In this document: in pieces, positions 1-9,310 of the stretch
Numbering within the stretch: the first letter of the stretch is position 1
Layout of the letters: every line of letters begins with the position of its first letter
NCBI RefSeq assembly: GCF_900182815.1
Contig: NZ_FXUA01000001.1
Coordinates: 496,001-560,000 of the forward strand
Direction of reading: 5' to 3'
From: Algoriphagus winogradskyi
Lineage (GTDB): Bacteria; Bacteroidota; Bacteroidia; Cytophagales; Cyclobacteriaceae
Length of the DNA: 64,000 bases
Made by a program: the position numbers and the translations under genes
Notes under the pieces: model-generated
Told to the model about the DNA's origin: nothing
The model's database searches: none
Seen by the model: the letters and a program-made list of their open reading frames with translations, nothing else

Positions 1-808
1 TTCTCCTTCAACCAAAAATTGTTGATCTCCTGATTCGCTAACAATTTCACCTTTGCCACTTATTAGTTCCTGAATAGAAGCCGGAACGATTTTCAATCCT
101 TCAACTACCACCTTCCCAACCCGGTCTGAACCTTTGTAAATCCCGATTACTGTGGTTACCGCTGAGCCTTTATTATTGAAAGTAAAATTGTTCCCCGCTT
201 TAAATGTATTGACAGGAAGTTCTTTTTCTTCGGCCTCCATCCTCGCCGATGCAGAACTAAAAAGCTGAACCAAAGCTGCTGCGATTCCCGTGTTGGTCTC
301 ATCAAAAAGTGGCTTTTTCAATTCGAGGTTTTTAAGTATTTCAGATTCTAAAAGGCCAAAAGCAGGATCTGCCAAGGCTTTTGCCATAAAGGACTTTTTA
401 CCATCATCCGAAAGTGAAATTACTGCAGGAGTCATCATCACCATAGCTAAAGCTGTAGTTCTTGGAGTGATATTAAAATCCGCAGCTCCCGGATAAAAAT
501 ATCCCATCAAAGCTACCTCAGAGTTGGAATACCTCGCAAAAAAAGCAGTATAAGCACCCTCCAAATTCCCCCTCACTATACGGTGAGGCATCAATATTAG
601 AAAATACATTCATTACCTCGAGGTCTTCTGTGGACATTCCCTCCGGCAGTAATATCCTGCCTCGGATATCCTTTCCTTCAAAATATTTATCATTAATATT
701 CTGTGGATTCTTGTCATTATCTCCATTCTTGGAGTCACATGATTGAAAAAATGCAGTCGTAAAAATGACAATTATGTATGTGAACAAAATATTCTTAATG
801 ACTTTCAT
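1..808 (-). pseudogene. Lipoprotein gene with apparent frameshift, truncated at the window edge
   Basis: The gene runs leftward from an ATG at 808. Its first 30 or so residues are a signal sequence ending in a lipobox (FFQSC), so the product should be an envelope lipoprotein. The first frame stops at 518-520. A second frame continues from about 570 to the window edge without a stop and gives protein-like sequence (for example EGAYTAFFARYSNSEVAL). Reading four instead of five C's at 568-572 joins the two frames cleanly. The gene is therefore a fresh pseudogene, a phase-variable gene, or carries a base-calling error in the homopolymer. The 3' end lies outside the window. I do not recognise the family. 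Confidence 0.65.
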
Positions 809-1154
809 ATAAGTTTCCTAAAAATTTAATTTTTAAAATACAATTAAATGGGTTTAAAAAAAATATAAACCGACATAAAGAATACTTTTACTACTAATTC
901 GATAAACAATAAATGCGAAATCGATATGGCTAGATTATAAATATTAAAAAAAACTAAATCCCAAGAATTCCTGCCATTTTGTCCGCATTTTCGTAATTTC
1001 GCCTTCCGAAAGAAGGAAAGAAGAAATTACATGAAATCGAGCCTGCCTGTGGCGGACAGGCATGACTCAAAAGTCATACACTGGCATTTCCCGATAGCTA
1101 TCGGGGTTACGCTGCGAGATTCCATATGCCCTTCGTAAGACAGATTTTAGAAAT
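809..1154. other. Intergenic region with palindrome-rich repeat
   Basis: This non-coding stretch lies between two divergent genes. The left half (809-960) is AT-rich and probably holds promoters for both. A small hairpin (CCTTC CGAAA GAAGG) lies at 1003-1017. The right part holds the repeat element listed at 1031-1125. Confidence 0.5.
1031..1125. repeat. Small interspersed repeat with imperfect terminal inverted repeats (copy 1)
   Basis: The element starts ATGAAATCGAGC and ends GCGAGATTCCAT; the two ends are imperfect inverted repeats (9 of 12). Inside are three palindromes: TGCCTGT-GGCGG-ACAGGCA (1044-1062), TGACT-CAAA-AGTCA (1063-1076) and CCCGATAGCTATCGGG (1090-1105). A shorter copy with the same ends lies at 33981-34044. 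Both copies sit just before a gene. It could be a MITE-like or REP-like element, or a structured leader. Confidence 0.6.
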
Positions 1155-2630
1155 ATGAATAATTTGATTGCAGACATTGATATCATCTCAGGGGAAGAAG
1201 CACAAGCGTGCGACTTCAAAACTACCGTAGATGAGAATACCGGAAAAACCCGAAAACTATATATTGAAAGCTACGGTTGTGCGATGAACTTCGCAGATTC
1301 CGAAGTAGTAGCTTCCATTATGAAAGAAGGAGGATACGACACCACTTCTGATTTTTACCAAGCCGATGCTATTTTCCTTAATACTTGCTCCATCCGTGAA
1401 AAAGCTGAGCAGACAGTAAGAAAACGACTTACAGATTTTCAAAGAGCCAAAAGAGCTAAACCTTCACTCACAATCGGAGTTTTGGGATGCATGGCTGAGC
1501 GACTCAAAGAAAAACTACTAGAGGAAGAAAAGCTAGTGGATATAGTGGTTGGTCCAGATGCTTATCGTGATCTTCCAAACCTACTTTCTGTTGCAGAAGA
1601 AGGTCAAAAGGCGGTAAATACATTTCTTTCCCGTGAGGAAACCTACGCAGACATCTCCCCTGTCCGATTGAATTCCAATGGCATCACCGCATTCATTTCT
1701 ATCATGCGTGGATGTGATAATATGTGTTCTTTCTGCGTAGTGCCCTTCACTCGTGGTAGAGAAAGAAGTCGCGATCCACATTCCATCGTAGCCGAAGCAA
1801 AAGACCTATTCTCTAAAGGCTACAAGGAAGTGACCCTTCTCGGTCAAAATGTCGATAGCTACAAGTGGTCCCCGGAGGAGAACAATAAGGCAAGACTAAA
1901 CAAAAAAGAAGAAGAAGTAAGTACCGTAGTCAATTTTGCCAACTTATTGGAAATGGTAGCCTTGGTAGATCCCTCTCTAAGAATACGTTTCTCCACTTCT
2001 CATCCAAAGGACATAACAGATGAAGTCTTGTACACGATGAAGAAGTACGATAACATCTGCAAATACATCCATTTACCAGCACAAAGTGGTAATTCCCGCG
2101 TGTTGGAATTGATGAATAGAACCTACGATCGGGAATGGTATCTGGAAAGAGTTTCCAAAATCCGAGAAATTTTAGGCGAAGAATGTGGCATTTCCTCTGA
2201 TATGATTACAGGATTTTGCAGTGAAACTGAAGAAGAGCATCAGGACACACTATCCTTGATGGACATCGTCAAATTCGATTTTTCTTACATGTTCTTTTAC
2301 TCTGAAAGACCAGGTACTTTGGCGGCAAAGAAATATGTCGATGATATTCCAATGGAAGTAAAAAAGAGACGTTTATCTGAGGTCATTAAAAAACAAAGTT
2401 CATCTTCTTTAGAGAGAAATAGGCTTGATTTGGGCAAGGAGCAAGTGATACTGGTCGAAGGCGCCTCTAAAAAATCAGCTGATGAATTCAAAGGAAGGAA
2501 CTCAGCAAATAAAGTAGTAATCGTCCCAGCAGGTAATTATTCCAAAGGTGATTACTTAACCGTGAAAATTACTGATTGCACACCAGCAACCCTTTTTGGT
2601 GAGGTAATTGAAATAAACCCTCAATTATGA
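1155..2630 (+). CDS. miaB: tRNA-2-methylthio-N6-dimethylallyladenosine synthase MiaB
   Basis: MiaB is a cytoplasmic radical-SAM enzyme that adds the methylthio group to i6A37 of tRNAs reading UNN codons. The 491 aa product has the N-terminal methylthiotransferase domain with its three cluster cysteines (C42, C78, C112). It then has the radical-SAM motif CxxxCxxC (C187, C191, C194, within [14 protein letters not shown]) and a C-terminal TRAM-like segment from about residue 425. Length fits Bacteroidota MiaB. The stop overlaps the start of the sigma-54 activator by four bases (ATGA), which supports an operon that continues to lptE and secG. Confidence 0.97.
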   Translation: MNNLIADIDIISGEEAQACDFKTTVDENTGKTRKLYIESYGCAMNFADSEVVASIMKEGGYDTTSDFYQADAIFLNTCSIREKAEQTVRKRLTDFQRAKRAKPSLTIGVLGCMAERLKEKLLEEEKLVDIVVGPDAYRDLPNLLSVAEEGQKAVNTFLSREETYADISPVRLNSNGITAFISIMRGCDNMCSFCVVPFTRGRERSRDPHSIVAEAKDLFSKGYKEVTLLGQNVDSYKWSPEENNKARLNKKEEEVSTVVNFANLLEMVALVDPSLRIRFSTSHPKDITDEVLYTMKKYDNICKYIHLPAQSGNSRVLELMNRTYDREWYLERVSKIREILGEECGISSDMITGFCSETEEEHQDTLSLMDIVKFDFSYMFFYSERPGTLAAKKYVDDIPMEVKKRRLSEVIKKQSSSSLERNRLDLGKEQVILVEGASKKSADEFKGRNSANKVVIVPAGNYSKGDYLTVKITDCTPATLFGEVIEINPQL

Positions 2631-3919
2631 TGATTACAAATCCGGAAGTACAAAGCGTCAAACAACGCTTCGGGATCATTGGAAATAGCCCCCTGTTGAA
2701 TCACGCAATTCAGGTGGCGATGCAAGCAGCTCCCACCGATATGACAGTTTTGATCAACGGTGAAAGTGGTAGTGGTAAAGAGAGCTTTTCGAAGATCATT
2801 CATTCGCTAAGCCTTCGTAAGCATGGCAAATTCATAGCAATTAACTGCGGTGCGATTCCAGAAGGAACAATTGATTCGGAACTTTTTGGTCATGAAAAAG
2901 GATCTTTCACAGGCGCTCATGAATCCAGGAAAGGATACTTTGAGGTTACAGATGGCGGCTCAATCTTCCTCGATGAAATTGGGGAAATGCCTCTTGGCAC
3001 TCAGGCTAGATTGCTGCGAGTTCTTGAAAATGGAGAATTCATCAAAGTGGGTTCTTCCAAAGTCTTGAAAACGAATGTCCGAGTGATCACTGCTACCAAT
3101 GTGAAGCTTCTAAAAGCAGTAGAAAAAGGGAAGTTCCGGGAAGACCTTTATTACAGACTGAATACAGTTCCGATTTTTGTCCCACCATTGAGAGAACGAG
3201 GGGAGGATGTAGTTTTACTTTTTAGAAAATTCACTTCGGATTTTTCAGAGAAATACCACGTTCGCCCGATTTCACTAGACAATGAAGCCCAAGCTGCTTT
3301 GATGCGTTATTCCTTTCCGGGAAACATTCGTCAATTAAAAAATATTGCTGAGCAAATTTCTCTTTTGGAAAGCGAACGAGATGTAGATGCCGAAACCTTG
3401 TCAAGATATCTTCCGTCTGACAATTCTCGTCTCCCTATGACGCTTCCCAACATGTCAAAAAACAATGATTCTTCAGATTTTTCTGAAAGAGATCTGTTAT
3501 ACAAGGTTCTTTTTGACATGAAAAAGGATATGAACGAATTGAAAAAACTAGTATTGGATTCCTACAAAAATGGAGGATTAAACCAATCTATCATTCAAAA
3601 GCATCAAAGCCTTTTCGAGGATATGGATAGTGGATTTGGCGCTCCAGAAAGCACAGAAACTAATCCAAGTTATGTTCCATTAGTGCTCGACTCGCAGAAA
3701 TCAAATTCTGTTAACAACGATGACTATGAGGATGACGCGATCGAAGACATCATTCATGAGGAAGATGATAATTCACTATCTCTGGAGAAGAAGGAAAAGG
3801 AGATGATTCTAAGAGCTTTGCGCAAGCATAACAATAAAAGAAAATATGCTGCAGGTGATTTAGGCATATCCGAACGGACACTTTACAGAAAGATCAAACA
3901 ATATGAAATTGACCAGTAA
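2627..3919 (+). CDS. Sigma-54-dependent transcriptional activator without receiver domain
   Basis: This is an NtrC-type enhancer-binding protein that uses ATP to open sigma-54 promoters. The 430 aa protein begins directly with the AAA+ domain. Walker A is GESGSGKE (45-52), the sigma-54 contact loop is GSFTGA (92-97, a GAFTGA variant) and Walker B is SIFLDEIGE (112-120). An acidic, Ser/Asn-rich linker of roughly 120 residues follows, then a Fis-type helix-turn-helix (about 405-428, [12 protein letters not shown]). There is no N-terminal receiver or sensor domain, so activity is probably set by expression level or a partner protein. It overlaps miaB by 4 bases and lptE by 17. A sigma-54 promoter lies before groES at 7130. 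Confidence 0.93.
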   Translation: MMITNPEVQSVKQRFGIIGNSPLLNHAIQVAMQAAPTDMTVLINGESGSGKESFSKIIHSLSLRKHGKFIAINCGAIPEGTIDSELFGHEKGSFTGAHESRKGYFEVTDGGSIFLDEIGEMPLGTQARLLRVLENGEFIKVGSSKVLKTNVRVITATNVKLLKAVEKGKFREDLYYRLNTVPIFVPPLRERGEDVVLLFRKFTSDFSEKYHVRPISLDNEAQAALMRYSFPGNIRQLKNIAEQISLLESERDVDAETLSRYLPSDNSRLPMTLPNMSKNNDSSDFSERDLLYKVLFDMKKDMNELKKLVLDSYKNGGLNQSIIQKHQSLFEDMDSGFGAPESTETNPSYVPLVLDSQKSNSVNNDDYEDDAIEDIIHEEDDNSLSLEKKEKEMILRALRKHNNKRKYAAGDLGISERTLYRKIKQYEIDQ

Positions 3920-4442
3920 ACTCCATATTCTAATTTGTGGATTAGCTTTATTTCTATTCCAGAGTTGCTCCGTAAGCTATAGCTTCACAGGTACGAATAT
4001 AGATTATGACCTAGTGAAAACTTTTACAGTCGAGAATTTCTTCAATGATTCTGGAGGAGGACCTGCGAATATCGAGCAGCGTTTTACTGAAGCGCTTAAG
4101 GAGTATTACCAAAGAAATACCCAGTTGGAACTCGTAAGATCAAATGGAAACTTGCAGTTTATGGGAGCAATTTCTCGCTACACCACTACTCCACAGGCCG
4201 CAGTGACAAGTACTGATCCAAATCGCCCTGACCGAGCAGGAACGATGCGTTTGACTATTGTAGTGGAAGTGGAGTATATCAACACCACAAATGAAGAGGA
4301 AAATCTAAAAAGAGGATTCACCTTTTTCCAAGATTACGATCCACGAACGACTACGTTCTTGGATGTTGAAAATGAATTAGTCGACGAAATATTCACTAAT
4401 ATCATACAAGATATCTTTACCGCCACAGTCGCCAACTGGTAA
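3903..4442 (+). CDS. lptE: LPS assembly lipoprotein LptE
   Basis: LptE is the outer-membrane lipoprotein plug of the LptD translocon that inserts lipopolysaccharide. The 179 aa product has a signal peptide with a lipobox ending in C22 (FLFQSC) and the Bacteroidota LptE pattern (YSFTGTNI near the N-terminus, ENFFNDSGGGPANIEQRF, then a beta-rich tail). The start lies inside the end of the activator gene (17 base overlap), so the two are translationally coupled. The tail, from about residue 114, has a diverged second copy fused into the next gene. Confidence 0.88.
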   Translation: MKLTSKLHILICGLALFLFQSCSVSYSFTGTNIDYDLVKTFTVENFFNDSGGGPANIEQRFTEALKEYYQRNTQLELVRSNGNLQFMGAISRYTTTPQAAVTSTDPNRPDRAGTMRLTIVVEVEYINTTNEEENLKRGFTFFQDYDPRTTTFLDVENELVDEIFTNIIQDIFTATVANW

Positions 4443-5690
4443 TTTGCTTATATTCAGATTACAAGAGAGATATTCAGTTGAACGCAGCCCAACTTTTAGA
4501 AATAATCCATAAAAAAGATTCGTTAGAAAGTAATGAGGTAGAGCTATTAGAAAAGTTAGAGAAAAACTTCCCTTATTTTCTAATTCCACATATCCTCACT
4601 GCTAGGCATGAATATCAGCTGTATAATTCTAAAAACAGTTTCTCTCGAGGGTATGCAGCGATCAACAGCCCTGATAGAATTTGGCTTAAAGCGCTTATAG
4701 AAAATAACGTAGACACAGTCTATTCAACAAAAGATAATCACGAGATAGCAAGTGCTCCTGAAAAAAGGACGCTAGATCTAATAAAAAGTATTAGTAAAAA
4801 AGAAATTAAATTAGAATCGATAAAAGAGATCGAGGCTAGAGAGAATAATCAAAACTTAGCATTTGGCGGTGCACCGATTAAGTTTAATCTTAGTGCTGCA
4901 ACGATGCGGTTAACTATAGTCATTGATGTAAAATATATAAATGCGGAAAACGAAGAGGAGACGCTAATAAGTGACTTCACGTTTTTCAAGGATTATGATC
5001 CAGCGACGACTACTTTCCTCGATATGGAAAAAAAGTTATTGGAGGAGATTTTCACCATCATTCAAGATATCTTCATATCGTCTGACTCTAGCGCATATTT
5101 CCCAACTAATCAATCTAAAAATACTATTCAAGTGAATGCATCCCAGTTTTTAGAAATTATTCAAAAATCAGACTCCTGTGATCGCAGCGATATGCTACAG
5201 TTGCAAAAAGTGTCTGAAAATTTCCCATACTTTCAGATTCCCCACGTACTCACAGCACGTTATGAAATTCAAAAAAACAACATAGAAAATTCCTGGTCTA
5301 TAGGATATGCAGCGATCACAAGCCCCAATAGAATTTGGCTCAAAACTTTGGTGGAAAAGACCGAAGTAGCAACTACTTCTCCACAGGTGGCTACTCCAAA
5401 ACCTGAAGAAAAGAAGGAAGTAATTGCGGAAATTATTGAGGTGGAAGCTAAACCTGAACCACCAAAACCAAAGCCAAGAAGAAGAAAACCTCCTAAAGAC
5501 GATTTGATCGAAATGATCAAAAAGAAGGATAAAAAGGAAATTCTTGATGAGAAAAAGAAGGAGCAAATTGACCTAATCAAGGCTTTCAGCAAAAAATCCA
5601 TCAAGTTGGCAACTATAAAAGAAATTGAAGCAAACCAAAATACGGAGAACCTGGCAGCTGCTAGCACTCAGATTAATGACAACATGATTT
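4243..5690 (+). repeat. Diverged tandem duplication spanning the lptE tail and the next gene
   Basis: Unit A (about 4243-4890) holds the lptE tail, its stop codon, a 35 base spacer and most of the next gene. Unit B (about 4901-5690) repeats the same order. Unit B lacks an in-frame lptE stop; a TAA survives at 5107-5109 but in another frame. Unit A lacks the Pro/Lys-rich linker. The protein pattern is kept while many third positions differ, so the event is not recent. Confidence 0.8.
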
Positions 5691-5824
5691 CTGAATCCTA
5701 TGCAAAGATTCTTGCCAATCAGGGTAAGAAGCAATTATCCAAGGAAATTTATGAGAAGTTGGTATTGAAGTTTCCGGATAAAAGGGCTTACTTTGCGGAC
5801 TTGATTGAAAAACTGAAAGATTAA
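4478..5824 (+). CDS. Hypothetical protein with internal duplication and embedded LptE-tail copy
   Basis: This gene occupies the slot between lptE and secG that a conserved Bacteroidota protein of unknown function usually holds. The 448 aa product is a mosaic. Residues 1-75 (ENFPYF-type motif, GYAAINSPDRIWLK) recur at 219-293. Residues 98-137 recur at 363-400. Residues 141-200 match the LptE tail (for example TMRLTIV, DYDP-TTTFLD, IIQDIF). A Pro/Lys-rich linker spans 295-362, and a short TPR-like C-terminus follows 400. No ATG fits: the first copy starts with TTG at 4478 and the second has GTG at the matching place (5132). Translation could therefore start at either site. The function is unknown; the original protein is probably a cytoplasmic or scaffold protein. 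Confidence 0.75.
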   Translation: MNAAQLLEIIHKKDSLESNEVELLEKLEKNFPYFLIPHILTARHEYQLYNSKNSFSRGYAAINSPDRIWLKALIENNVDTVYSTKDNHEIASAPEKRTLDLIKSISKKEIKLESIKEIEARENNQNLAFGGAPIKFNLSAATMRLTIVIDVKYINAENEEETLISDFTFFKDYDPATTTFLDMEKKLLEEIFTIIQDIFISSDSSAYFPTNQSKNTIQVNASQFLEIIQKSDSCDRSDMLQLQKVSENFPYFQIPHVLTARYEIQKNNIENSWSIGYAAITSPNRIWLKTLVEKTEVATTSPQVATPKPEEKKEVIAEIIEVEAKPEPPKPKPRRRKPPKDDLIEMIKKKDKKEILDEKKKEQIDLIKAFSKKSIKLATIKEIEANQNTENLAAASTQINDNMISESYAKILANQGKKQLSKEIYEKLVLKFPDKRAYFADLIEKLKD

Positions 5825-5836
5825 CACCCATATTAT

Positions 5837-6202
5837 ATGTTTACTTTATTGATTACAATTATTCTAATTTTGGCCGTATTGCTAATCTTAGTGATTCTAG
5901 GACAAAATTCTAAAGGTGGAGTTGGAGCTGCATTTGGTGGTAGCGCCTCACAAATCATGGGTGTAACCCGAACTGGAAATGTGCTTGAAAAAGCCACTTG
6001 GGTATTGGCAGTCTCTATCCTTGTATTGTCTTTGGCATCTTCTGCATTCTATTCAGGATCACAGTCCAACCAATTCTCTTCTCCTAATATTGAGAATGCG
6101 AAGCAGCAAGTGGTAGCTCCTACTTTTGGCGAAGACGAAAGCCTTCTACCTGCCACTACTGAAGAAGCAACTTCAGAGCCTGACACTACATCAGGAAACT
6201 AA
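5837..6202 (+). CDS. secG: Preprotein translocase subunit SecG
   Basis: SecG is the small inner-membrane subunit of the SecYEG channel. The 121 aa product has two membrane segments (about 2-22 and 55-73) joined by the conserved cytoplasmic loop with GQNSKGGVGAAFGG and a following GNVLEKATW. The C-terminal tail after residue 75 is acidic and low in complexity, as is common in Bacteroidota. It follows the preceding gene by 12 bases and ends the miaB operon; a terminator follows at 6226. Confidence 0.95.
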   Translation: MFTLLITIILILAVLLILVILGQNSKGGVGAAFGGSASQIMGVTRTGNVLEKATWVLAVSILVLSLASSAFYSGSQSNQFSSPNIENAKQQVVAPTFGEDESLLPATTEEATSEPDTTSGN

Positions 6203-6225
6203 GCAATAAAGTTCTATTGAATTTG

Positions 6226-6255
6226 AAAGTCTGCTCCCAAAGAGCAGACTTTTCT
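6226..6255 (+). terminator. Rho-independent terminator after secG
   Basis: A perfect 10 bp stem, AAGTCTGCTC (6227-6236) and GAGCAGACTT (6242-6251), with loop CCAAA, is followed by a T-rich stretch. It ends the miaB-secG operon and lies just before the end of the convergent gene. Confidence 0.85.
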
Positions 6256-6265
6256 TGTTTTCAAC

Positions 6266-6976
6266 CTATAGTGAGACAGACTTAAGCAAAAGTCTCTTAC
6301 TGATAGGGACTAAAGTCTCTTCTATTGGAAATTCTCTTTGGCTATGAATTCTCCACGTAGCAGGGTTTGGCAGCTCCTTGATTTCATGCACCAGGTTCAT
6401 TTTTATTTGCTCTAACGTATTGACTAAGCTACGTTGGAACACCCCTACCAGCCACATGCTAATGCTACGAAACTTTTCACCAGCGAAATGCAGTAAACTA
6501 GATTTATACCGGAAGGCATGAATATCCTGCTTTTTATCTCTGGTCATCAATATATAACCTTCCTGATTATAGATCGGCACAATCCCGACCGGCTCAAATT
6601 CAAGTTGCTCTTCCACGAAATCATAGATCGCCCTACCTTCATCTATCTTCGAAGTGATCTTGGGTAAAGCAAATTCAGTGATTAGAGATAGTTCTTTCAT
6701 GATTCCGTCCTCGCTGACCTTTGATTGATAATTCAACCTTCCTTTTTGAAAGTCGATAGAATCTAAGGTCTTGGGAAACAGGTTTGCCATCTCTTTCTTA
6801 CCTGATTTTAATTCGTTCAAATCACGGTAATGATCAATCAATTCTGCAAGGACAGGATAAAGCTTCATCGCATTAAAATGCTTATTAGTTTCCTGTAAAT
6901 AGGCCAACAATTGATACTTTTTATACTCAAAATCTATTAGGCCTTCTGTTATCCAGTTTTTAGGTAGTGATGTCAT
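6266..6976 (-). CDS. Conserved hypothetical protein, divergent from groES
   Basis: A soluble protein of 236 aa with no signal peptide or membrane segment. I chose the ATG at 6976 (MTSLPKNWITEGLIDFEYKK). A longer frame opens at 7057, but its extra residues overlap the groES control region. The sequence is rich in charged helices, with a later segment EFEPVGIVPIYNQEGYILM. I recognise no domain, though proteins starting this way seem common in Bacteroidota beside groESL. It converges on secG and is transcribed away from groES. Confidence 0.8.
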   Translation of the reverse strand: MTSLPKNWITEGLIDFEYKKYQLLAYLQETNKHFNAMKLYPVLAELIDHYRDLNELKSGKKEMANLFPKTLDSIDFQKGRLNYQSKVSEDGIMKELSLITEFALPKITSKIDEGRAIYDFVEEQLEFEPVGIVPIYNQEGYILMTRDKKQDIHAFRYKSSLLHFAGEKFRSISMWLVGVFQRSLVNTLEQIKMNLVHEIKELPNPATWRIHSQREFPIEETLVPISKRLLLKSVSL

Positions 6977-7038
6977 AGGGAATAGGTTTGGATATAAATT
7001 ACGAATTTCTGACAAATTTGAAGCGATGAGAGCAAAAA

Positions 7039-7056
7039 TGGCAGTCTCTCCTGCCA
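7039..7056. promoter_or_regulatory. Possible activator site upstream of groES
   Basis: A perfect inverted repeat, TGGCAG-N6-CTGCCA, lies about 75 bases upstream of the sigma-54 promoter. A second, wider pair, CTGACAAAT (7009-7017) and ATTTGTCAG (7101-7109), brackets it. Either could bind an enhancer-binding protein. Only the symmetry is seen; the role is inferred. Confidence 0.3.
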
Positions 7057-7129
7057 AAAAAAACTGGCTGTGGACACATTTTCCCCAGCTTTTACAGCCG
7101 ATTTGTCAGCCTTTAGCCAGAATCCTTGC

Positions 7130-7146
7130 TTGGCACAGGAAGTGCT
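7130..7146 (+). promoter_or_regulatory. Sigma-54 promoter of groESL
   Basis: TTGGCACAGGAAGTGCT matches the sigma-54 consensus YTGGCACGNNNNTTGCW. The GG and GC dinucleotides are at exactly the right spacing, with mismatches only at the base after TGGCAC and the first T of TTGC. Transcription would start near 7157, giving a leader of about 34 bases before groES. It is not a CIRCE element: the arms are short and the spacer is 5 rather than 9 bases. Confidence 0.65.
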
Positions 7147-7190
7147 AATAGGCAATTACATTTTAATCTAACCTTAAACGAATTTATATT

Positions 7191-7469
7191 ATGTCAAATG
7201 TGAACATCAAACCTCTTGCAGACAGAGTTTTGGTACAACCTGCTGCAGCTGAAGAGAAAACAGCTTCTGGACTTTACATCCCAGATACCGCTAAGGAAAA
7301 ACCACAAAAAGGTACTGTAGTAGCAGTAGGAAATGGCAAAAAAGATGAGCCTCTAACCGTTAAAGTTGGTGATACTGTATTGTACGGTAAATATTCCGGT
7401 ACTGAGCTAAGCGTAGAAGGCAGTGACTATCTTATCATGAGAGAGTCTGACATCTTTGCAATACTTTAA
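7191..7469 (+). CDS. groES: Co-chaperonin GroES
   Basis: GroES is the 10 kDa lid of the GroEL folding chamber. The 92 aa product has the typical opening [10 protein letters not shown], the mobile-loop region around residues 20-35 ([19 protein letters not shown]), GTVVAVGNG, and the closing [13 protein letters not shown]. The start is the first ATG after the sigma-54 promoter. groEL follows after 38 bases, the standard bicistronic order. Confidence 0.98.
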   Translation: MSNVNIKPLADRVLVQPAAAEEKTASGLYIPDTAKEKPQKGTVVAVGNGKKDEPLTVKVGDTVLYGKYSGTELSVEGSDYLIMRESDIFAIL

Positions 7470-7507
7470 TAAATCATCCTTAATCGTTAACTCAAAATAG
7501 TAACAAT

Positions 7508-9136
7508 ATGTCTAAGCAATTATTTTTCAACACAAGTGCAAGAGATCAGCTGAAGAAAGGCGTTGATGCACTTGCTGACGCAGTAAAAGTGACATTGGGT
7601 CCAAAGGGACGTAATGTGATCATTGATAAAAAATTCGGTGCACCTACCATTACTAAAGATGGTGTGTCTGTAGCAAAAGAAATCGAATTGGCTGAGCCAA
7701 TCGAGAATATGGGTGCTCAGTTGGTAAAAGAAGTAGCTTCTAAAACTGCTGACAATGCAGGTGATGGTACTACTACTGCTACTGTCCTCGCTCAATCTAT
7801 CTTCGGTGTAGGTATCAAAAACGTAGCTGCCGGAGCTAACCCAATGGATCTTAAGAGAGGTATTGACAAAGCAGTTGCTGCTGTTGTTAAGCAACTTCAA
7901 GCTGATTCTAAGCAAATCTCTACATCTAAAGAAATCGCTCAAGTAGCGACTGTATCTGCTAACAATGACGAAGAAATCGGAACAATGATTTCTAACGCAA
8001 TGGACAAAGTAGGTAAAGACGGTGTGATCACTGTTGAAGAAGCAAAAGGTACTGAAACTGAAGTTAAAACTGTAGAAGGTATGCAGTTTGACAGAGGTTA
8101 CCTTTCTCCTTACTTCGTGACTAACACGGAGAAAATGGAAGTAGAATTAGAGCAGCCTTACATCTTGATCTACGACAAGAAGATCTCTTCGATGAAAGAA
8201 TTGCTTCCAGTTCTTGAGCCAGTAGCTCAGTCAGGAAAAGGTCTAGTAATCATTTCTGAAGATGTAGACGGAGAAGCTCTTGCTACTTTGGTAGTGAACA
8301 AAATCAGAGGTGCCTTGAAAGTGGCAGCTGTGAAAGCTCCAGGTTTCGGTGATAGAAGAAAAGCTATGTTGGAAGACATCGCTATCCTTACTGGCGGAAC
8401 AGTAATCTCTGAAGAAAGAGGCTTCAAATTGGAAAATGCTACTATCGACATGCTTGGTAGAGCTGAGAAAATCAACATTGACAAGGACAATACGACTCTT
8501 GTGAATGGTGCTGGTGATGCAGCTGCTATCAAAGGTAGAATCGCTGAAATCAAAGCTCAGATTGACAAAACTACTTCTGATTACGACAGAGAGAAACTGC
8601 AGGAAAGACTTGCTAAACTTTCTGGTGGTGTAGCTATACTTTATATCGGTGCTGCTACTGAAGTAGAAATGAAAGAAAAGAAAGACCGTGTTGATGATGC
8701 ACTTCACGCAACTAGAGCTGCCGTTCAAGAAGGCGTGGTAGTAGGTGGTGGTGTAGCACTCGTAAGAGCTGCTGAAGCACTTAACAACCTGAAAGGTCTT
8801 AACGAAGATGAAGATACTGGTATCAACATCATCAGACAGGCTATCGAGTCTCCATTGAGAACTATCGTTTCTAATGCTGGCGGTGAGCCTTCTGTAGTGA
8901 TCAATAAGATCAGAGAAAACAAAGGTAACTATGGCTACAATGCAAGAACTGACGTCTACGAAGACTTGTTCAAAGCAGGTGTAATCGATCCTACTAAAGT
9001 AACTCGTTTAGCTCTTGAGAATGCAGCATCTATTGCAGCACTTCTATTGACTACTGAGTGTGTAGTAGCAGATATGAAAGAAGAATCTCCTGCAATGCCA
9101 CCAATGGGCGGCGGAGGAATGGGTGGCATGATGTAA
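7508..9136 (+). CDS. groEL: Chaperonin GroEL
   Basis: GroEL is the 60 kDa ATP-driven folding chamber of the cytoplasm. The 542 aa product has the ATP-binding motifs [10 protein letters not shown] and [11 protein letters not shown], the apical domain, and the terminal Gly/Met repeat ([10 protein letters not shown]). Length is standard. Codon use is biased, as expected for a highly expressed gene, and many neighbouring codons repeat GCT, GTA and AAA. It is cotranscribed with groES and ends at a strong terminator. Confidence 0.99.
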   Translation: MSKQLFFNTSARDQLKKGVDALADAVKVTLGPKGRNVIIDKKFGAPTITKDGVSVAKEIELAEPIENMGAQLVKEVASKTADNAGDGTTTATVLAQSIFGVGIKNVAAGANPMDLKRGIDKAVAAVVKQLQADSKQISTSKEIAQVATVSANNDEEIGTMISNAMDKVGKDGVITVEEAKGTETEVKTVEGMQFDRGYLSPYFVTNTEKMEVELEQPYILIYDKKISSMKELLPVLEPVAQSGKGLVIISEDVDGEALATLVVNKIRGALKVAAVKAPGFGDRRKAMLEDIAILTGGTVISEERGFKLENATIDMLGRAEKINIDKDNTTLVNGAGDAAAIKGRIAEIKAQIDKTTSDYDREKLQERLAKLSGGVAILYIGAATEVEMKEKKDRVDDALHATRAAVQEGVVVGGGVALVRAAEALNNLKGLNEDEDTGINIIRQAIESPLRTIVSNAGGEPSVVINKIRENKGNYGYNARTDVYEDLFKAGVIDPTKVTRLALENAASIAALLLTTECVVADMKEESPAMPPMGGGGMGGMM

Positions 9137-9159
9137 TCACTGGTTCACCATACTTTAAG

Positions 9160-9186
9160 AGGAGGTTCTAAAGAACCTCCTTTTTT
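9160..9186 (+). terminator. Rho-independent terminator of groESL
   Basis: A perfect stem, AGGAGGTTC (9160-9168) and GAACCTCCT (9173-9181), with a TAAA loop, is followed by a run of T's. Confidence 0.92.
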
Positions 9187-9310
9187 ATTGCCTGAGTATT
9201 AGCAGCTCCATATTTTAAATTTAAAAAAGGCGGTTAAACCTTTTTCTTGGATCAGTATTAATTGTATTTTGGCTTAGTCAATTATCCTTTTTTCTATTTC
9301 AATCCCATAA

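Noticed and set aside
5195-5667. Two long antisense frames in the duplicated gene
   Set aside because: They are Phe/Leu/Trp-rich mirror images of Lys/Pro-rich codons, not protein-like.
7130-7146. CIRCE-like element before groES
   Set aside because: The arms TTGGCAC/GTGCTAA are only partly matched and the spacer is 5 rather than 9 bases; it fits the sigma-54 consensus better.
8243-8728. 161 aa open frame antisense to groEL
   Set aside because: It is a shadow of strongly biased groEL codons, with Ser/Phe-rich composition and no family.
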